From Pseudonocardia humida (GTDB taxonomy: Bacteria; Actinomycetota; Actinomycetes; Mycobacteriales; Pseudonocardiaceae), in contig NZ_JAGSOV010000053.1 of NCBI RefSeq assembly GCF_023898865.1, positions 1-64,000 of the forward strand: a stretch of DNA of 64,000 nucleotides. Direction: 5' to 3'. The notes under the pieces are model-generated. The model ran no database searches and had not been told where the DNA came from. It saw nothing but the letters and a program-made list of their open reading frames with translations. Below are positions 48,679 through 57,292 of the stretch, piece by piece; the stretch's first letter is position 1, and each line of letters begins with the position of its first letter. The position numbers and the translations under genes are program-made.

Positions 48679-50972
48679 CCGCCGGATCGCGCACCGCCAC
48701 CTGGCGCGAGCCCGGCCGCGACCCGGGCGAGCGGGCCGCCGCGCTCATCGCCGAGATGACCCCCGCCGAGAAGCTCGCCCAGCTCTCCGGCATCTGGGTG
48801 GGCGCGGCCGAGGCCGGCGGCGTGGCCCCCCACCAGCACGACGAGACCGCCGACCCGGTCGACCTGGAGGCCCTGCTGCCGCTGGGCATCGGCCAGCTGA
48901 CCCGGCCGTTCGGCACCGCCCCCGTCGACCCGCGGGCCGGGGCGGCCTCAGTCGCGGCCACCCAGCGCGCGATCACCGCGGCCAACCGGTTCGCCATCCC
49001 GGCCGTCGTGCACGAGGAGGTCCTCACCGGCCTGGCGGCGTGGCGGGCCACCGTCTACCCGGCCCCGCTGTGCTGGGGCGCGAGCTTCGACCCCGCCCTG
49101 GTGCGGCGCATGGGCGAGCGCATCGGCGCGACCATGCGCGCGCTGGGCGTGCACCAGGGCCTGGCCCCGGTCGTCGACGTGGCCCGCGACCTGCGCTGGG
49201 GCCGGGTCGAGGAGACCATCGGCGAGGAGCCGCTGCTGGTCGGCACGCTCGGCGCCGCGTACGTGCGCGGCGTCCAGTCCGCCGGCGTCGTCGCCACGCT
49301 CAAGCACTTCGTCGGTTACTCGGCCGGGCGCGGCGGGCGCAACATGGCGCCGGTCGCGATCGGCCCGCGCGAGCTCGCCGACGTGCTGCTTCCCCCGTTC
49401 GAGATGGCCCTGCGGGCTGGGGCGCGCTCGGTGATGCCCGCCTACAACGACCTCGACGGCGTGCCGGCCACCGGCGACCCCGTGCTGCTCACCGGCCTGC
49501 TGCGGGAACGGCTCGGCTTCACCGGCACGACCGTGTCGGACTACTTCGCGGTGGCCTTCCTGCACAAGCTGCACGCCGTCACCGGCGACCGGGCCGCCGC
49601 CGCCGCGCTGGCGCTGCGCGCAGGCGTCGACGTCGAACTGCCCACCGTCGACTGCTACGGCCCGCCCCTGCTCGCCGCCGTCGAGAGCGGCGCGGTCGAC
49701 GAGGCCGACATCGACCGCGCCCTGCTGCGCGTGCTGCGCCAGAAGATCGAGCTGGGGCTGCTCGACCCCGACTGGGAGCCCGAGGCCCCCGGCCCGTTCG
49801 ACCTCGACCCGCCGGAGTCCCGCGAGATCGCCCGGCTGCTCGCCGAACGCGCGATCACGCTGCTGGCCAACGACGGCACCCTGCCGCTGCGCCCCGACGC
49901 CCGGGTCGGTCTGGTCGGGCCCCGCGCCGCCGACCCGACCGCCGTCATGGGCTGCTACTCGTTCCCCGTGCACGTCGGGGCGCAGCACCCCGGGGTGCCC
50001 GTCGGGATCGAGGTCCCCACCCTGCTCGACGCGCTGCGCGCCGCCCTGCCCGTCGACGTCGCCCACGCCGAGGGCTGCCCGGTGCTCGGCGGCGACGACG
50101 CCGGCATCGCCGAGGCCGTCGCGGTGACCCGCGACACCGACGTCTGCGTCCTGGCGCTCGGCGACCGGGCCGGCCTGTTCGGCCGCGGCACCTCCGGCGA
50201 GGGCTGCGACGTCGCCGACCTGCGCCTGCCCGGCCGCCAGGAGGAGCTGCTGGAGGCCGTGCTGGCCACCGGCACCCCCGTGGTGCTGGTGCTGCTCAGC
50301 GGACGCCCCTACGACCTGTCCCGCCAGGCCGACCGCCTCGCCGCCATCGTCTGCGGCTTCTACCCGGGCGAGGAGGGCGCCACCGCCCTGGCCGGCGTGC
50401 TCACCGGCCGCCTCGACCCCGCCGGCCGGCTCCCGGTGGCCTTCCCCGGCGCCGGCACCGTCCAGCCCGGCGGCCCCGGCGCCCCCCTCGCCGGACCGTC
50501 CGAGGTCACCTCCGTCGACCCCACCCCGCTGTTCCCGTTCGGGTACGGCCTCTCCTACGCCCCGGCGAGCTGGTCGGACGCCGAGGCGAGCAGCGCGGAG
50601 TGGGCCACCGACGGCGCGCTCGACCTCACCGTCGCCCTCACCAACCCCCACGACCGGGCGACGTCCGACGTGGTGCAGGTGTACCTGCGGCGGACGGTCG
50701 CCGAGGTGGTCCAGCCCGTCCAGCGGCTCGTCGCCTACGCCCGGGTCGACCTGGCGGCGGGGGAGCGGCGCGCGGTGCGGTTCACGCTCGCGGCCGACCT
50801 GACGTCGTACACGGGGCGGGACGGGCAGCGGGTCGTCACCCCGGGGGGTGCGCAGGTGCTGGTGGGGGCGTCGGCCGCGGATGCGCGGACGGTGATCGAG
50901 GTCGAGCTGGTGGGTCCCCGGCGGGTCGTGGGGGTGGAGCGGGTGCTGGAGGCCGAGGTCTCGGTCGGCTGA
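48675..50972 (+). CDS. glycoside hydrolase family 3 (beta-glucosidase/xylosidase)
   Basis: The 765-residue enzyme has the (beta/alpha)8 domain with VVDVARDLRWGRVEETIGEE and KHFVGYSAGRGGRNMAPV. The nucleophile is Asp289 in TTVSDYFAV. The alpha/beta sandwich domain follows (LLANDGTLPLRPDARVGLVG), and the C-terminal fibronectin-III-like domain includes SDVVQVYLRRT. No signal peptide is visible, so it should cleave imported oligosaccharides in the cytoplasm. It is co-translated with the LacI regulator. The sugar specificity cannot be read. Confidence 0.92.
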   Translation: MTAGSRTATWREPGRDPGERAAALIAEMTPAEKLAQLSGIWVGAAEAGGVAPHQHDETADPVDLEALLPLGIGQLTRPFGTAPVDPRAGAASVAATQRAITAANRFAIPAVVHEEVLTGLAAWRATVYPAPLCWGASFDPALVRRMGERIGATMRALGVHQGLAPVVDVARDLRWGRVEETIGEEPLLVGTLGAAYVRGVQSAGVVATLKHFVGYSAGRGGRNMAPVAIGPRELADVLLPPFEMALRAGARSVMPAYNDLDGVPATGDPVLLTGLLRERLGFTGTTVSDYFAVAFLHKLHAVTGDRAAAAALALRAGVDVELPTVDCYGPPLLAAVESGAVDEADIDRALLRVLRQKIELGLLDPDWEPEAPGPFDLDPPESREIARLLAERAITLLANDGTLPLRPDARVGLVGPRAADPTAVMGCYSFPVHVGAQHPGVPVGIEVPTLLDALRAALPVDVAHAEGCPVLGGDDAGIAEAVAVTRDTDVCVLALGDRAGLFGRGTSGEGCDVADLRLPGRQEELLEAVLATGTPVVLVLLSGRPYDLSRQADRLAAIVCGFYPGEEGATALAGVLTGRLDPAGRLPVAFPGAGTVQPGGPGAPLAGPSEVTSVDPTPLFPFGYGLSYAPASWSDAEASSAEWATDGALDLTVALTNPHDRATSDVVQVYLRRTVAEVVQPVQRLVAYARVDLAAGERRAVRFTLAADLTSYTGRDGQRVVTPGGAQVLVGASAADARTVIEVELVGPRRVVGVERVLEAEVSVG

Positions 50973-51013
50973 GGCTTCTGGCGGCTCCGGCGTCCTCGCG
51001 CCGCGTCCCCGGT

Positions 51014-51067
51014 CACGTCGCAGGTCTGCGTGCTCCTCGCAGGTGCTGTGGCGCCTGCGAGGAGCAC
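51014..51067 (+). repeat. dispersed palindromic intergenic element, copy C
   Basis: The arms 51030-51046 and 51051-51067 flank loop TGTG. All 17 positions pair, one as G-T. The fourth base pair is C-G here but G-C in copies A and B, a compensatory change. The leader 51014-51029 (CACGTCGCAGGTCTGC) matches the others. It sits between the GH3 gene and the EEP gene. Confidence 0.85.
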
Positions 51068-51245
51068 AGCGCCTCGGCGAGGACGGCCGCGTCGCCCGCC
51101 GCGCGGGCGGCGCGGAGGCGCCGGAGCCCACCGCCCCCGGCCGAGCGGGCGGAACTCACCGATCGGGTACGGCGTTGGGCGGGAATGCGTCGCGGTGGTG
51201 TGCCGGGCCGCGGGACCCGCACCCCTTCCGGGAGGATCAACGACC

Positions 51246-52214
51246 ATGGCCTGGCGACGTCCGATCCCGTTCCGCACCCTGGCCGCGGGGGTGGTGACCG
51301 CGGTGGCGGTGCTGCCCGACCGGCTCCGGGTGGACTCCCGGTTCCCGTTCGTCGACTCGGTGTCCCTGCGGCCGCAGGCCGTGGCGGGGGCGTTGGCGGT
51401 GGCGGCGGCGCTGGCCCCGGCGCGGGCCACCCGGCCGCTCGCGGTCGGGATGGGAGCCGTGGGGCTGGTGGGGCTGGCCGCGGTGGCCGGGCGGGGTGTC
51501 CGCAGGCCGGTCGGGCCCGTCCCCGCTGACGGCACCGACCTCACCGTCCTCACCGCCAACGTGCTCAAGGGGCGGGCCGACACCGGGGAGCTGGCCACGC
51601 TCATCGAGCGCGAGCACCCCGACGTCGTCGTGCTCCCCGAGGCCGGGCACGACTACCGCGACAAGCTGATGCCGCTCGTCGAGGGGCTGGGCTACCGGGC
51701 GTGCGTGTCGACGCCGCCGGGCGCCCGCGACGTGCACTCGGTCACCGTCCTCGTCTCCGACGCGCTGGGCGACGTGCGGCTGCGGGCGGTGCGGGAGATG
51801 CGGCTGGCGCACGTGGAGGTCACCGGGGGGCGGCTGGGCGGGCGCGTGTTCCGGGGCATCCACGCCACCGCGCCGCTGCAGCGCAGGCTGATCCCGCGGT
51901 GGCGCGACGACATGGAGGTCCTCGGGCGGTGGTGCCGGAGCACGCCGGCGCCCGTCGTGGCCGGCGACTTCAACGCCACCCACGACCACTCGGCCTTCCG
52001 GGCCGCCCTCGGCGGCACCCGCAGCGCCGCGGCGGGCACCGGGAAGGGCCTGGTCGGCACCTACCCGGCCAGGTTCCCGCGCTGGTTCGGCATCCACATC
52101 GACCACGTCCTGGTGCCCGCGGGGACCGTCACCCGGCGGCTGGAGGTCGTCGATCTCGCGGGGACCGACCACCGGGCCGTGTTGGCCGAGGTCACGCTGG
52201 GTCGCGCGGGCTGA
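51246..52214 (+). CDS. endonuclease/exonuclease/phosphatase family membrane protein
   Basis: The 322-residue product begins with two hydrophobic stretches (FRTLAAGVVTAVAVLP and VAGALAVAAALAP...GAVGLVGLAAVAG). From about residue 100 it has an EEP domain: DLTVLTANVLKGRADTGELA, PDVVVLPEAGHDY (metal-binding Glu), VVAGDFNATHDHSAFR (GDFNAT motif) and DHVLVPAGTV with a final TDHRAVLAEV (catalytic His). It is thus a membrane-bound phosphodiesterase or nuclease acting on lipids or DNA. ATG 51246 has a GGGAGG site. Element C and a 180-base gap precede it. Confidence 0.87.
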   Translation: MAWRRPIPFRTLAAGVVTAVAVLPDRLRVDSRFPFVDSVSLRPQAVAGALAVAAALAPARATRPLAVGMGAVGLVGLAAVAGRGVRRPVGPVPADGTDLTVLTANVLKGRADTGELATLIEREHPDVVVLPEAGHDYRDKLMPLVEGLGYRACVSTPPGARDVHSVTVLVSDALGDVRLRAVREMRLAHVEVTGGRLGGRVFRGIHATAPLQRRLIPRWRDDMEVLGRWCRSTPAPVVAGDFNATHDHSAFRAALGGTRSAAAGTGKGLVGTYPARFPRWFGIHIDHVLVPAGTVTRRLEVVDLAGTDHRAVLAEVTLGRAG

Positions 52215-52268
52215 GCGGACGCCGCGCCCGGGTCCGGCCCGGGGTGCCCGCACCGGGCGCCGGTGAAC

Positions 52269-52274
52269 TAGATT
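52269..52274 (+). promoter_or_regulatory. -10 element of the ctaJ-like gene
   Basis: TAGATT ends 7 bases before GTG 52282, with no ribosome-binding site between. The mRNA is probably leaderless. The hexamer stands out in a GC-rich surround. Confidence 0.4.
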
Positions 52275-52281
52275 CTGCGTC

Positions 52282-52515
52282 GTGAGCGTCCTGCAGACGA
52301 TCCTCGTCTTCGTGGTGCCGACGGTGGGCCTCTACCTGCTCATCGTCGCCCTGGTCGTCGTGCCGCGGCGCGCCGACCGACCCCGCTACCGATCCGGCCA
52401 GCCGTGGCCCTACGAGCCGCTGTGGTGGACGGCGAACCCGGAGGGCGCGCAGCTGCCCGCCGCCGACGGCCACCCCGTGGCCGGTGACCTTGGAGGTGCC
52501 CGTGGCAGCTGGTGA
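52282..52515 (+). CDS. ctaJ: aa3-type cytochrome oxidase subunit CtaJ-like
   Basis: The 77-residue protein has one N-terminal helix (TILVFVVPTVGLYLLIVALV) and then PRYRSGQPWPYEPLWW, ending in GGARGSW. The arrangement helix, VVPRRA, Y-R-x-GQPW-x-Y-x-P-x-WW and a C-terminal GA(R)G(S/T)W matches the small accessory subunit of actinobacterial cytochrome c oxidase. It lies outside any visible cta cluster. The gene overlaps the DUF5130 gene, a pairing that recurs in actinobacteria. Confidence 0.7.
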   Translation: MSVLQTILVFVVPTVGLYLLIVALVVVPRRADRPRYRSGQPWPYEPLWWTANPEGAQLPAADGHPVAGDLGGARGSW

Positions 52516-53002
52516 GCACGGCCACGGAGTAGTCGACGTCGTCGACGACGACGGGAACCTGCCGGAGGGCACGGTCCGCACCGCGTCCGGACGCGTGTCG
52601 TCGGCGGTGGAGTTCCGCGACGAGTCCCGCGCCGACCACCCGTTCACCCCGGTCCAGCTGACCCGCCTCGACGAGGCGCTCACGCTGGCCAGCCGGGAGA
52701 CCGGCCTGCGCTTCAGCGTCTACCTGGGCGACCTCGGCGATTCGCCGAGCGAGCGGGCGGCGGGGCTGCACTCCGAGCTGGAGGGCTCCGCGGAGGCCGT
52801 GCTGGTCGCGGTCAGCCCCGAGCAGCGGGTGGTCGAGGTGATCACCGGGCCGGAGGCGCGGGTGCGGCTGCTCGACCGGGGCGCCAAGCTCGCGGTGATG
52901 AGCATGGTGGCCTCGTTCCGGGAGGGCGACCTGCTCGGCGGGCTGCTGAGCGGGCTGCGGATGCTGGCCGACCAGGCGGGCGGACGCCGCCGCACGCACT
53001 GA
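52502..53002 (+). CDS. DUF5130 family protein (TPM-like)
   Basis: The 166-residue soluble protein includes ADHPFTPVQLTRLDEALTLA, LRFSVYLGDLGDSP and EAVLVAVSPEQRVVEVITGP. This is a TPM-like alpha/beta fold. A downstream helix pair (AVMSMVASFREGDLLGGL) completes the family pattern. The function is unknown. GTG 52502 has GGAGG at about 9 bases and lies 14 bases inside the ctaJ-like gene, so translation is coupled; an earlier in-frame start at 52484 is less well supported. Confidence 0.75.
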   Translation: MAAGEHGHGVVDVVDDDGNLPEGTVRTASGRVSSAVEFRDESRADHPFTPVQLTRLDEALTLASRETGLRFSVYLGDLGDSPSERAAGLHSELEGSAEAVLVAVSPEQRVVEVITGPEARVRLLDRGAKLAVMSMVASFREGDLLGGLLSGLRMLADQAGGRRRTH

Positions 53003-53012
53003 GCCCGGCCTG

Positions 53013-54017
53013 ATGCTGTCCGGCACCGCGAGCAACACCCGCATCGGTGCCGCACTCGACGCCGGCGCGCTGGCGTGGGTGCCCGAGATGGCGCCCATCG
53101 CGGTGCTGCTGCGGGCCGTGCGCGCCGCGCTGGCCGGTCGCGACGCCATGCCGCCCGCGCGGCGCGACCAGTACGTCGCGGTCTTCCGGCGGCGCCGCGC
53201 CGAGCGCGAGGAGCCGGCGGTCAAGCTCGGCAGGCTCACCCCGCGAGCGCGAGGTGCCGGCCCTGCTGGCCGGCGGGCACCGCGGGCAGGCCGTGGCCCG
53301 GCTCTACCGGGTGTCCGCCGACCCGGCCTCCGGCGCGGGTGACCTCGCCTTCGACGGGCTGCGCCTGCTCGGGCTGGTCGTGGTCATGATCGGGTTGGCG
53401 CAGCTGGTGCGCGAGGGCCTGGGGCGGTTGCAGGTGCGCAACTGGGAGTGGCAGGAGGAGATCTCCACCGCGGTGCTGCACCTGGAGCGGGCCCAGGAGA
53501 TCGCCGCCGACCGCGACCACGAGCTGCGCAACGGCCTGGCCGGCCTGACCGGCATCGCCCACCTGCTCAGCGGCCCCTCTGCCGGGGAGCACGAGTCGCT
53601 GCGCCACGCCGTGCTGGCCGAGCTGGAGCGGCTGCCGGCGCTGGTTGACGCGGGCGGGGTGGAGGTGCCGGGCGTCGTGCTCGACGAAGCGTCGTCCGCC
53701 GGGTCGGGCTACACGGTGCCCAGGTGCTGATGGACCGGGCCGCGCTGCGCGAGTCGGCGGCAGCGCCCGGGGTGGGCCCGCTGGAGCTGCGGGTATCGGC
53801 CGGGGTGCGCGCCGCGGGCTCGCCCGCGCTGCTCGCCCGGGTGCTGACCGACCTGCTGGCCAACTGCGCCCGGCTGGCCCGCGAGGCCGGGCGGAGCCTG
53901 ACGGTCGCGAACGCGGTCGGGCCGAGCGGCTGCGTCGCGACCCTGCGACTGCCGGCCGCGACACCCACCACCGATCGCCGACCGGTCGTCGCTGAAGAGC
54001 GACCGTCTGTCGTATGA
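53013..54017 (+). pseudogene. chimeric relic: response-regulator half fused to histidine kinase
   Basis: ATG 53013 opens in the middle of a receiver domain (MLSGTASNTRIGAALDAGAL, then VLLRAVRAALAG) and goes to LTPRxREV of a LuxR helix-turn-helix. Near 53243 one base is missing and the reading switches. By about 53325 the sequence becomes a kinase: a helix (LRLLGLVVVMIGLAQLV), a histidine box (RDHELRNGLAGLTGIAHLL) and a stop at 53730. Another single-base shift near 53715 leads to VLMDRAALRES and a partial HATPase (LARVLTDLLANCARLAREAG) ending at 54017. The glycine boxes are lost. Two deletions and two frameshifts make it non-functional. Confidence 0.7.
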
Positions 54018-54167
54018 TCGGCGGCGCGGGACAACCTCAGGGGCAGCAAGGCGTCCAACGATGTTTGCCCGCCGATCCGGGCGGCTATCACGCACCCGGC
54101 ACCGCATACTGGTACTGCGAGCGGGTCCCCACCGGGACCCCGACCGAAGAAGGGCAGGGCACCCACG

Positions 54168-54488
54168 ATGGGGGACTCGACATCCGAGCAGCGACCCGGT
54201 CGCCGCGGGCGTCCGCGCTCTCCGGGCTCGTCGGTTCTCACTCCACCGACCGGGGTGCCGTCGATGCCCGAGATCCGGGTCCCGCAGTGGCGCCCGGAGG
54301 CACCGCCGACACCGCCCACCCCGCAGACCGTCGTCGCCCCGTGCGCCTGCGGCCACGGCAAGGACGCCCACGAGCACTACCGCCCCGGCTCGGACTGCGG
54401 AGCCTGCGGAGCCGAGCTCTGCGACGAGTACCGCAAGCTCGGCGGACCGGTCCGGCGCGGCCTGCGCCGCTGGGGACTCGTCGGCTGA
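54168..54488 (+). CDS. small zinc-ribbon-like hypothetical protein
   Basis: The 106-residue product has a Pro/Arg-rich disordered N-terminal half. The C-terminal half contains CACGHGKDAHEHYRPGSDCG then ACGAELCDEY. The Cys/His spacing (CxCGH, H-x-H, CxxC, C) could bind one or two zinc ions. A short basic tail follows. The pattern is a common Pseudonocardiales orphan family without known role. ATG 54168 follows GGGCAGGGC. A 150-base gap from the pseudogene precedes it. Confidence 0.6.
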   Translation: MGDSTSEQRPGRRGRPRSPGSSVLTPPTGVPSMPEIRVPQWRPEAPPTPPTPQTVVAPCACGHGKDAHEHYRPGSDCGACGAELCDEYRKLGGPVRRGLRRWGLVG

Positions 54489-54556
54489 GCCCCTGACACG
54501 CCGGACGGCCCCCGCAGCGCCACGCGCCGCGGGGGCCGTTCCGTCGAGCGGGCCGG

Positions 54557-55147
54557 TCAGTGCCGGCGCGGCTGGGCCAACCAGGCCGTCGTCCCGGGCA
54601 GGAACATCAGCACGGCGGCCACCAGGCCCAACGCGACGCCGGCACCGAGCATCGCCGAGCTCAGCGGCGTGGCGAAGCCGATCATGACCAGCCCGTGCAC
54701 CGCGGTCAGCGCGAGCAGCAGCGCCAGCAGGATCCGCGCCCCGGAGCGCCCGGAGCGCAGGGCCGCCGCCGCCCCGCCCTCCAGCAGCGCGAGCAGCACC
54801 CCGCTGCCGACCAGGCCCGCGGTGAGCGCGGCGACCGCGCGATCGCGGGTGGTCGGCGACTCGTTCGGGAAGTCCCGCGCCACGGTCGCCGTGACGTCGG
54901 CCCACAGGTCGCCCACGCCGACCAGCGGCAGCACGACGGCCAGCAGCAGCGCACCGGCCGCGACCAGCCACAGCAGGCTGGACGCGGTCAGCACCGACGG
55001 TCGGGGCGTGCGCTCCGCCGACGGCGGCGGCCGGAACTCGAACCGCGGTCGCGACGGGGGCTGCGGCGGCCGCTCCGGCGGGCGGCCGATCGCGTCGAGG
55101 CTGGTGGTGGGGGCCTCCGTCATCGGGTCCCCGGGCCCGGTGCTCAT
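54557..55147 (-). CDS. four-helix membrane protein, Pro-rich N-tail
   Basis: The 196-residue protein has about 50 Pro/Arg-rich residues, then four hydrophobic helices (including ASSLLWLVAAGALLLAVVLP and SAMLGAGVALGLVAAVLMFL). The loop after helix 1 contains DVTATVARDFPNESPTTRDR. The family is not recognised; this architecture of a short tail and four helices is common near Hsp70/ini-type loci in actinobacteria, as far as I recall. Its start lies 18 bases past the stop of the leftward Hsp70 gene, so the two form an operon. Confidence 0.6.
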   Translation of the reverse strand: MSTGPGDPMTEAPTTSLDAIGRPPERPPQPPSRPRFEFRPPPSAERTPRPSVLTASSLLWLVAAGALLLAVVLPLVGVGDLWADVTATVARDFPNESPTTRDRAVAALTAGLVGSGVLLALLEGGAAAALRSGRSGARILLALLLALTAVHGLVMIGFATPLSSAMLGAGVALGLVAAVLMFLPGTTAWLAQPRRH

Positions 55148-55165
55148 GTGGTGATCGCTCCTTCG

Positions 55166-57115
55166 TCAGGTGGTGCTCGGCGCGGCTCCGCTGTCGGGTG
55201 CGGGCGCGGAGGTCTCGGGGGCTGCCGAGGTGGTGCCGTCGTTGGCAGGCGGATCGGCAGGCGGATCGGCAGGCGGGTCGGCGGGCTGTGAGGGCGGGTC
55301 CGCGGGCTGTGACGGCGGGTCCGCGGGCTGTGACGGCGGATCTGCGGGCTGTGACGGCGGGTCCGCGGGCTGTGACGGCGGGTCCGCGGGCTGTGACGGC
55401 GGATCTGCGGGCTGTGACGGCGGGTCCGCGGGCTGTGACGGCGGATCTGCGGGCTGCGACGGCGGATCCGCGGGCCGGGAAGGCGGGTCCGCGGGCTGGG
55501 AAGGCGGGTCGACCGGCGGTGCCAGTGGGCCCGCGGGCTGCGACGGCGGGCCGACCGGCGGGTTCGGAGCCGGGACGCCGGGCGGCGGCACCACGTCCAC
55601 CGTCCGGCTTGCCCCACCGGCCGCCGACGCCCCCGCCGCGCCCGTCCCGATGATCCGGCTGCCCGGCTTCGCGGCCGCGGCGACCGCGCGCGGTCGCCGC
55701 GGACCGGGCGCGGAGGTCTTGGTGGCGACCTCGCCCGTCCACGGGTCCACCTGGCCGCCCTCGGCCAGTACCTGCCCGGTGGTCGGGTCGGCGGCGGCCG
55801 GGGCGGGCGTGCTCGACGCGGCCAGCGGTTCCTCACCGGCCGCCAGCGTCACCGCCCCCACCGCGAACGCCGCCGCCACGACCGCGGCCGCGGCGACCGC
55901 CAGGATCGGGCCCCGGCGCGGCCACCGCCGCCCGTCCTCGGGGGTCTGCTCGCTCGGCGGCGGCTCGGCGCCCAGTGGCGGGGGCGGCGGCGCCCCGTGG
56001 GGCAGGGCGGTGATCGCGGTGGCGTCCGGGTCGGCGGCCGCGATCGGCCCGCGGGCGGCCAGCGCCGCGCCGGTGGCGATCACGGCCTTGGGGTCGGCGT
56101 CGATCGCGACCGCCCGCCCGAGCTCGGCCGAGACCAGCTGGGAGACCAGCGGGATCCGCGAGGATCCGCCGACCAGCAGCACCGCGTCGGGCTGGGGGAT
56201 CCCGGCGGAGTCGAGGGCGCGGCGCAGCGCCTCCACCGTCTCCACGACGGCGGGACGGATCGCCTCCTCGAACTCCGTGCGACCGATCCGCACCTGCAGG
56301 TGCGTGCCCGGCAGCATCACCGGGACCATCACCTCGGTGTCCGCGGAGAGCGCCTCCTTGGCCGCCGTGCACTCCCGGCGCAGCCCGGCGACCGCGCTCT
56401 GCACGGCCGGGTCCGCCGGGTCGAGCCGGTCCCACGCCTCCCCGACGGCCTCCCGGACGTGGTCGAACACCGCCTGGTCGAAGTCGACGCCACCGAGGTG
56501 CTCGATGCCCATCGGCCTGCCGACCGCCTCCCAGCGCCCGTCGGCCAGCTTGCGCACGACCGCGGCGTCGAAGGTGCCCCCGCCGAGGTCGTAGACGGCG
56601 ACCGTGCCGCCGACGTCGACGCGCGCGGTGCTGGCGTAGCCGATGGCGGCGGCCTCCGGCTCGGTCAGGAACAGCACGTCGCTCACGCCGTGCGCGGCGA
56701 GCGCGGCGGCCACGGCCTCGCGCTTGTGCGTGCCCCACTCGGCCGGGTGGGTCAGGGCCACCCGGTCGGGCGGTCCGCCCTCCCGGTCGCTGACCGTGGC
56801 CAGCATCCAGGCCACGAACCGGGCGGCCACGGTCTCGGCCGCCACCGGGTGCCCGCCGACCACGAGCGGGGTGCCGTCGCCGATGCGCCGCTTGAACTCG
56901 CGGACCACCCGGCGGGGGTCGGTGACGGCCCGGCGCTGCGCCGGTTCGCCGCACACCATCGACCCGTCCGGGGCCAGGAAGACCATCGACGCCACCGACG
57001 GCGTCGCCCCGCCGAGCGGCACGATCTCGGGTCGCGGGTCGCCCTCGCGGCAGACCGCGGCGGCCGAGTACGTCGTGCCCAGGTCGATACCAACCTGGTA
57101 GGCCATGTGCGTCAT
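55166..57115 (-). CDS. membrane-anchored Hsp70-family protein with Pro-rich heptad repeats
   Basis: The 649-residue protein has a complete actin-like ATPase: phosphate-1 loop GIDLGTTYSAAAV at the start, phosphate-2 YDLGGGTFDAAVV near residue 170 and adenosine motif DAVLLVGGSSRIPLVSQL near 325. There is no substrate-binding domain. Instead comes one membrane helix (ILAVAAAAVVAAAFAVGAVT, about residue 405) and a Pro-rich tail. The tail contains 11 heptads of PPSQPAD type encoded by 21-base repeats (55278-55508). The ATPase should be cytoplasmic and the tail extracytoplasmic. It is divergent from the DUF3558-iniC operon. ATG 57115 follows GGAG. Confidence 0.85.
   Translation of the reverse strand: MTHMAYQVGIDLGTTYSAAAVCREGDPRPEIVPLGGATPSVASMVFLAPDGSMVCGEPAQRRAVTDPRRVVREFKRRIGDGTPLVVGGHPVAAETVAARFVAWMLATVSDREGGPPDRVALTHPAEWGTHKREAVAAALAAHGVSDVLFLTEPEAAAIGYASTARVDVGGTVAVYDLGGGTFDAAVVRKLADGRWEAVGRPMGIEHLGGVDFDQAVFDHVREAVGEAWDRLDPADPAVQSAVAGLRRECTAAKEALSADTEVMVPVMLPGTHLQVRIGRTEFEEAIRPAVVETVEALRRALDSAGIPQPDAVLLVGGSSRIPLVSQLVSAELGRAVAIDADPKAVIATGAALAARGPIAAADPDATAITALPHGAPPPPPLGAEPPPSEQTPEDGRRWPRRGPILAVAAAAVVAAAFAVGAVTLAAGEEPLAASSTPAPAAADPTTGQVLAEGGQVDPWTGEVATKTSAPGPRRPRAVAAAAKPGSRIIGTGAAGASAAGGASRTVDVVPPPGVPAPNPPVGPPSQPAGPLAPPVDPPSQPADPPSRPADPPSQPADPPSQPADPPSQPADPPSQPADPPSQPADPPSQPADPPSQPADPPSQPADPPSQPADPPADPPADPPANDGTTSAAPETSAPAPDSGAAPSTT
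55278..55508 (-). repeat. eleven 21-base tandem repeats encoding PPSQPAD heptads
   Basis: Eleven near-identical 21-base units run without spacers inside the Hsp70-like gene, differing mainly at silent sites. They encode the extracytoplasmic Pro-rich stalk. Copy number is likely to vary among strains. Confidence 0.9.
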
Positions 57116-57292
57116 CAGGGCTACTCCACGCTGAAGGTGCGAATTCGCGGCGGCGAGGACGTGAGTGACCTCGCATCCTCTTCGGACCTGGGCAACGCCG
57201 TGTTAACGAACGAGCACGGAGAGAAGAGGTGACGGACGGCGAACGGTAGGTTGCATACGGTGCCCGGTGTGCGGGCGAGGGGGAGCAAGGGG
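57116..57292. promoter_or_regulatory. divergent promoter region, Hsp70-like gene and ini operon
   Basis: The 177-base gap is less GC-rich than its surroundings. TAGGTT (57247-57252) is a -10 candidate for the rightward DUF3558-iniC unit. A GTGTTAACGAACG stretch near 57200 may be the -35/operator area. No strong palindrome was found. Confidence 0.4.

Noticed and set aside
55278..55508. CRISPR-like tandem repeats
   Set aside because: Units of 21 bases abut without spacers and are in frame in the Hsp70-like gene, so they are protein repeats.
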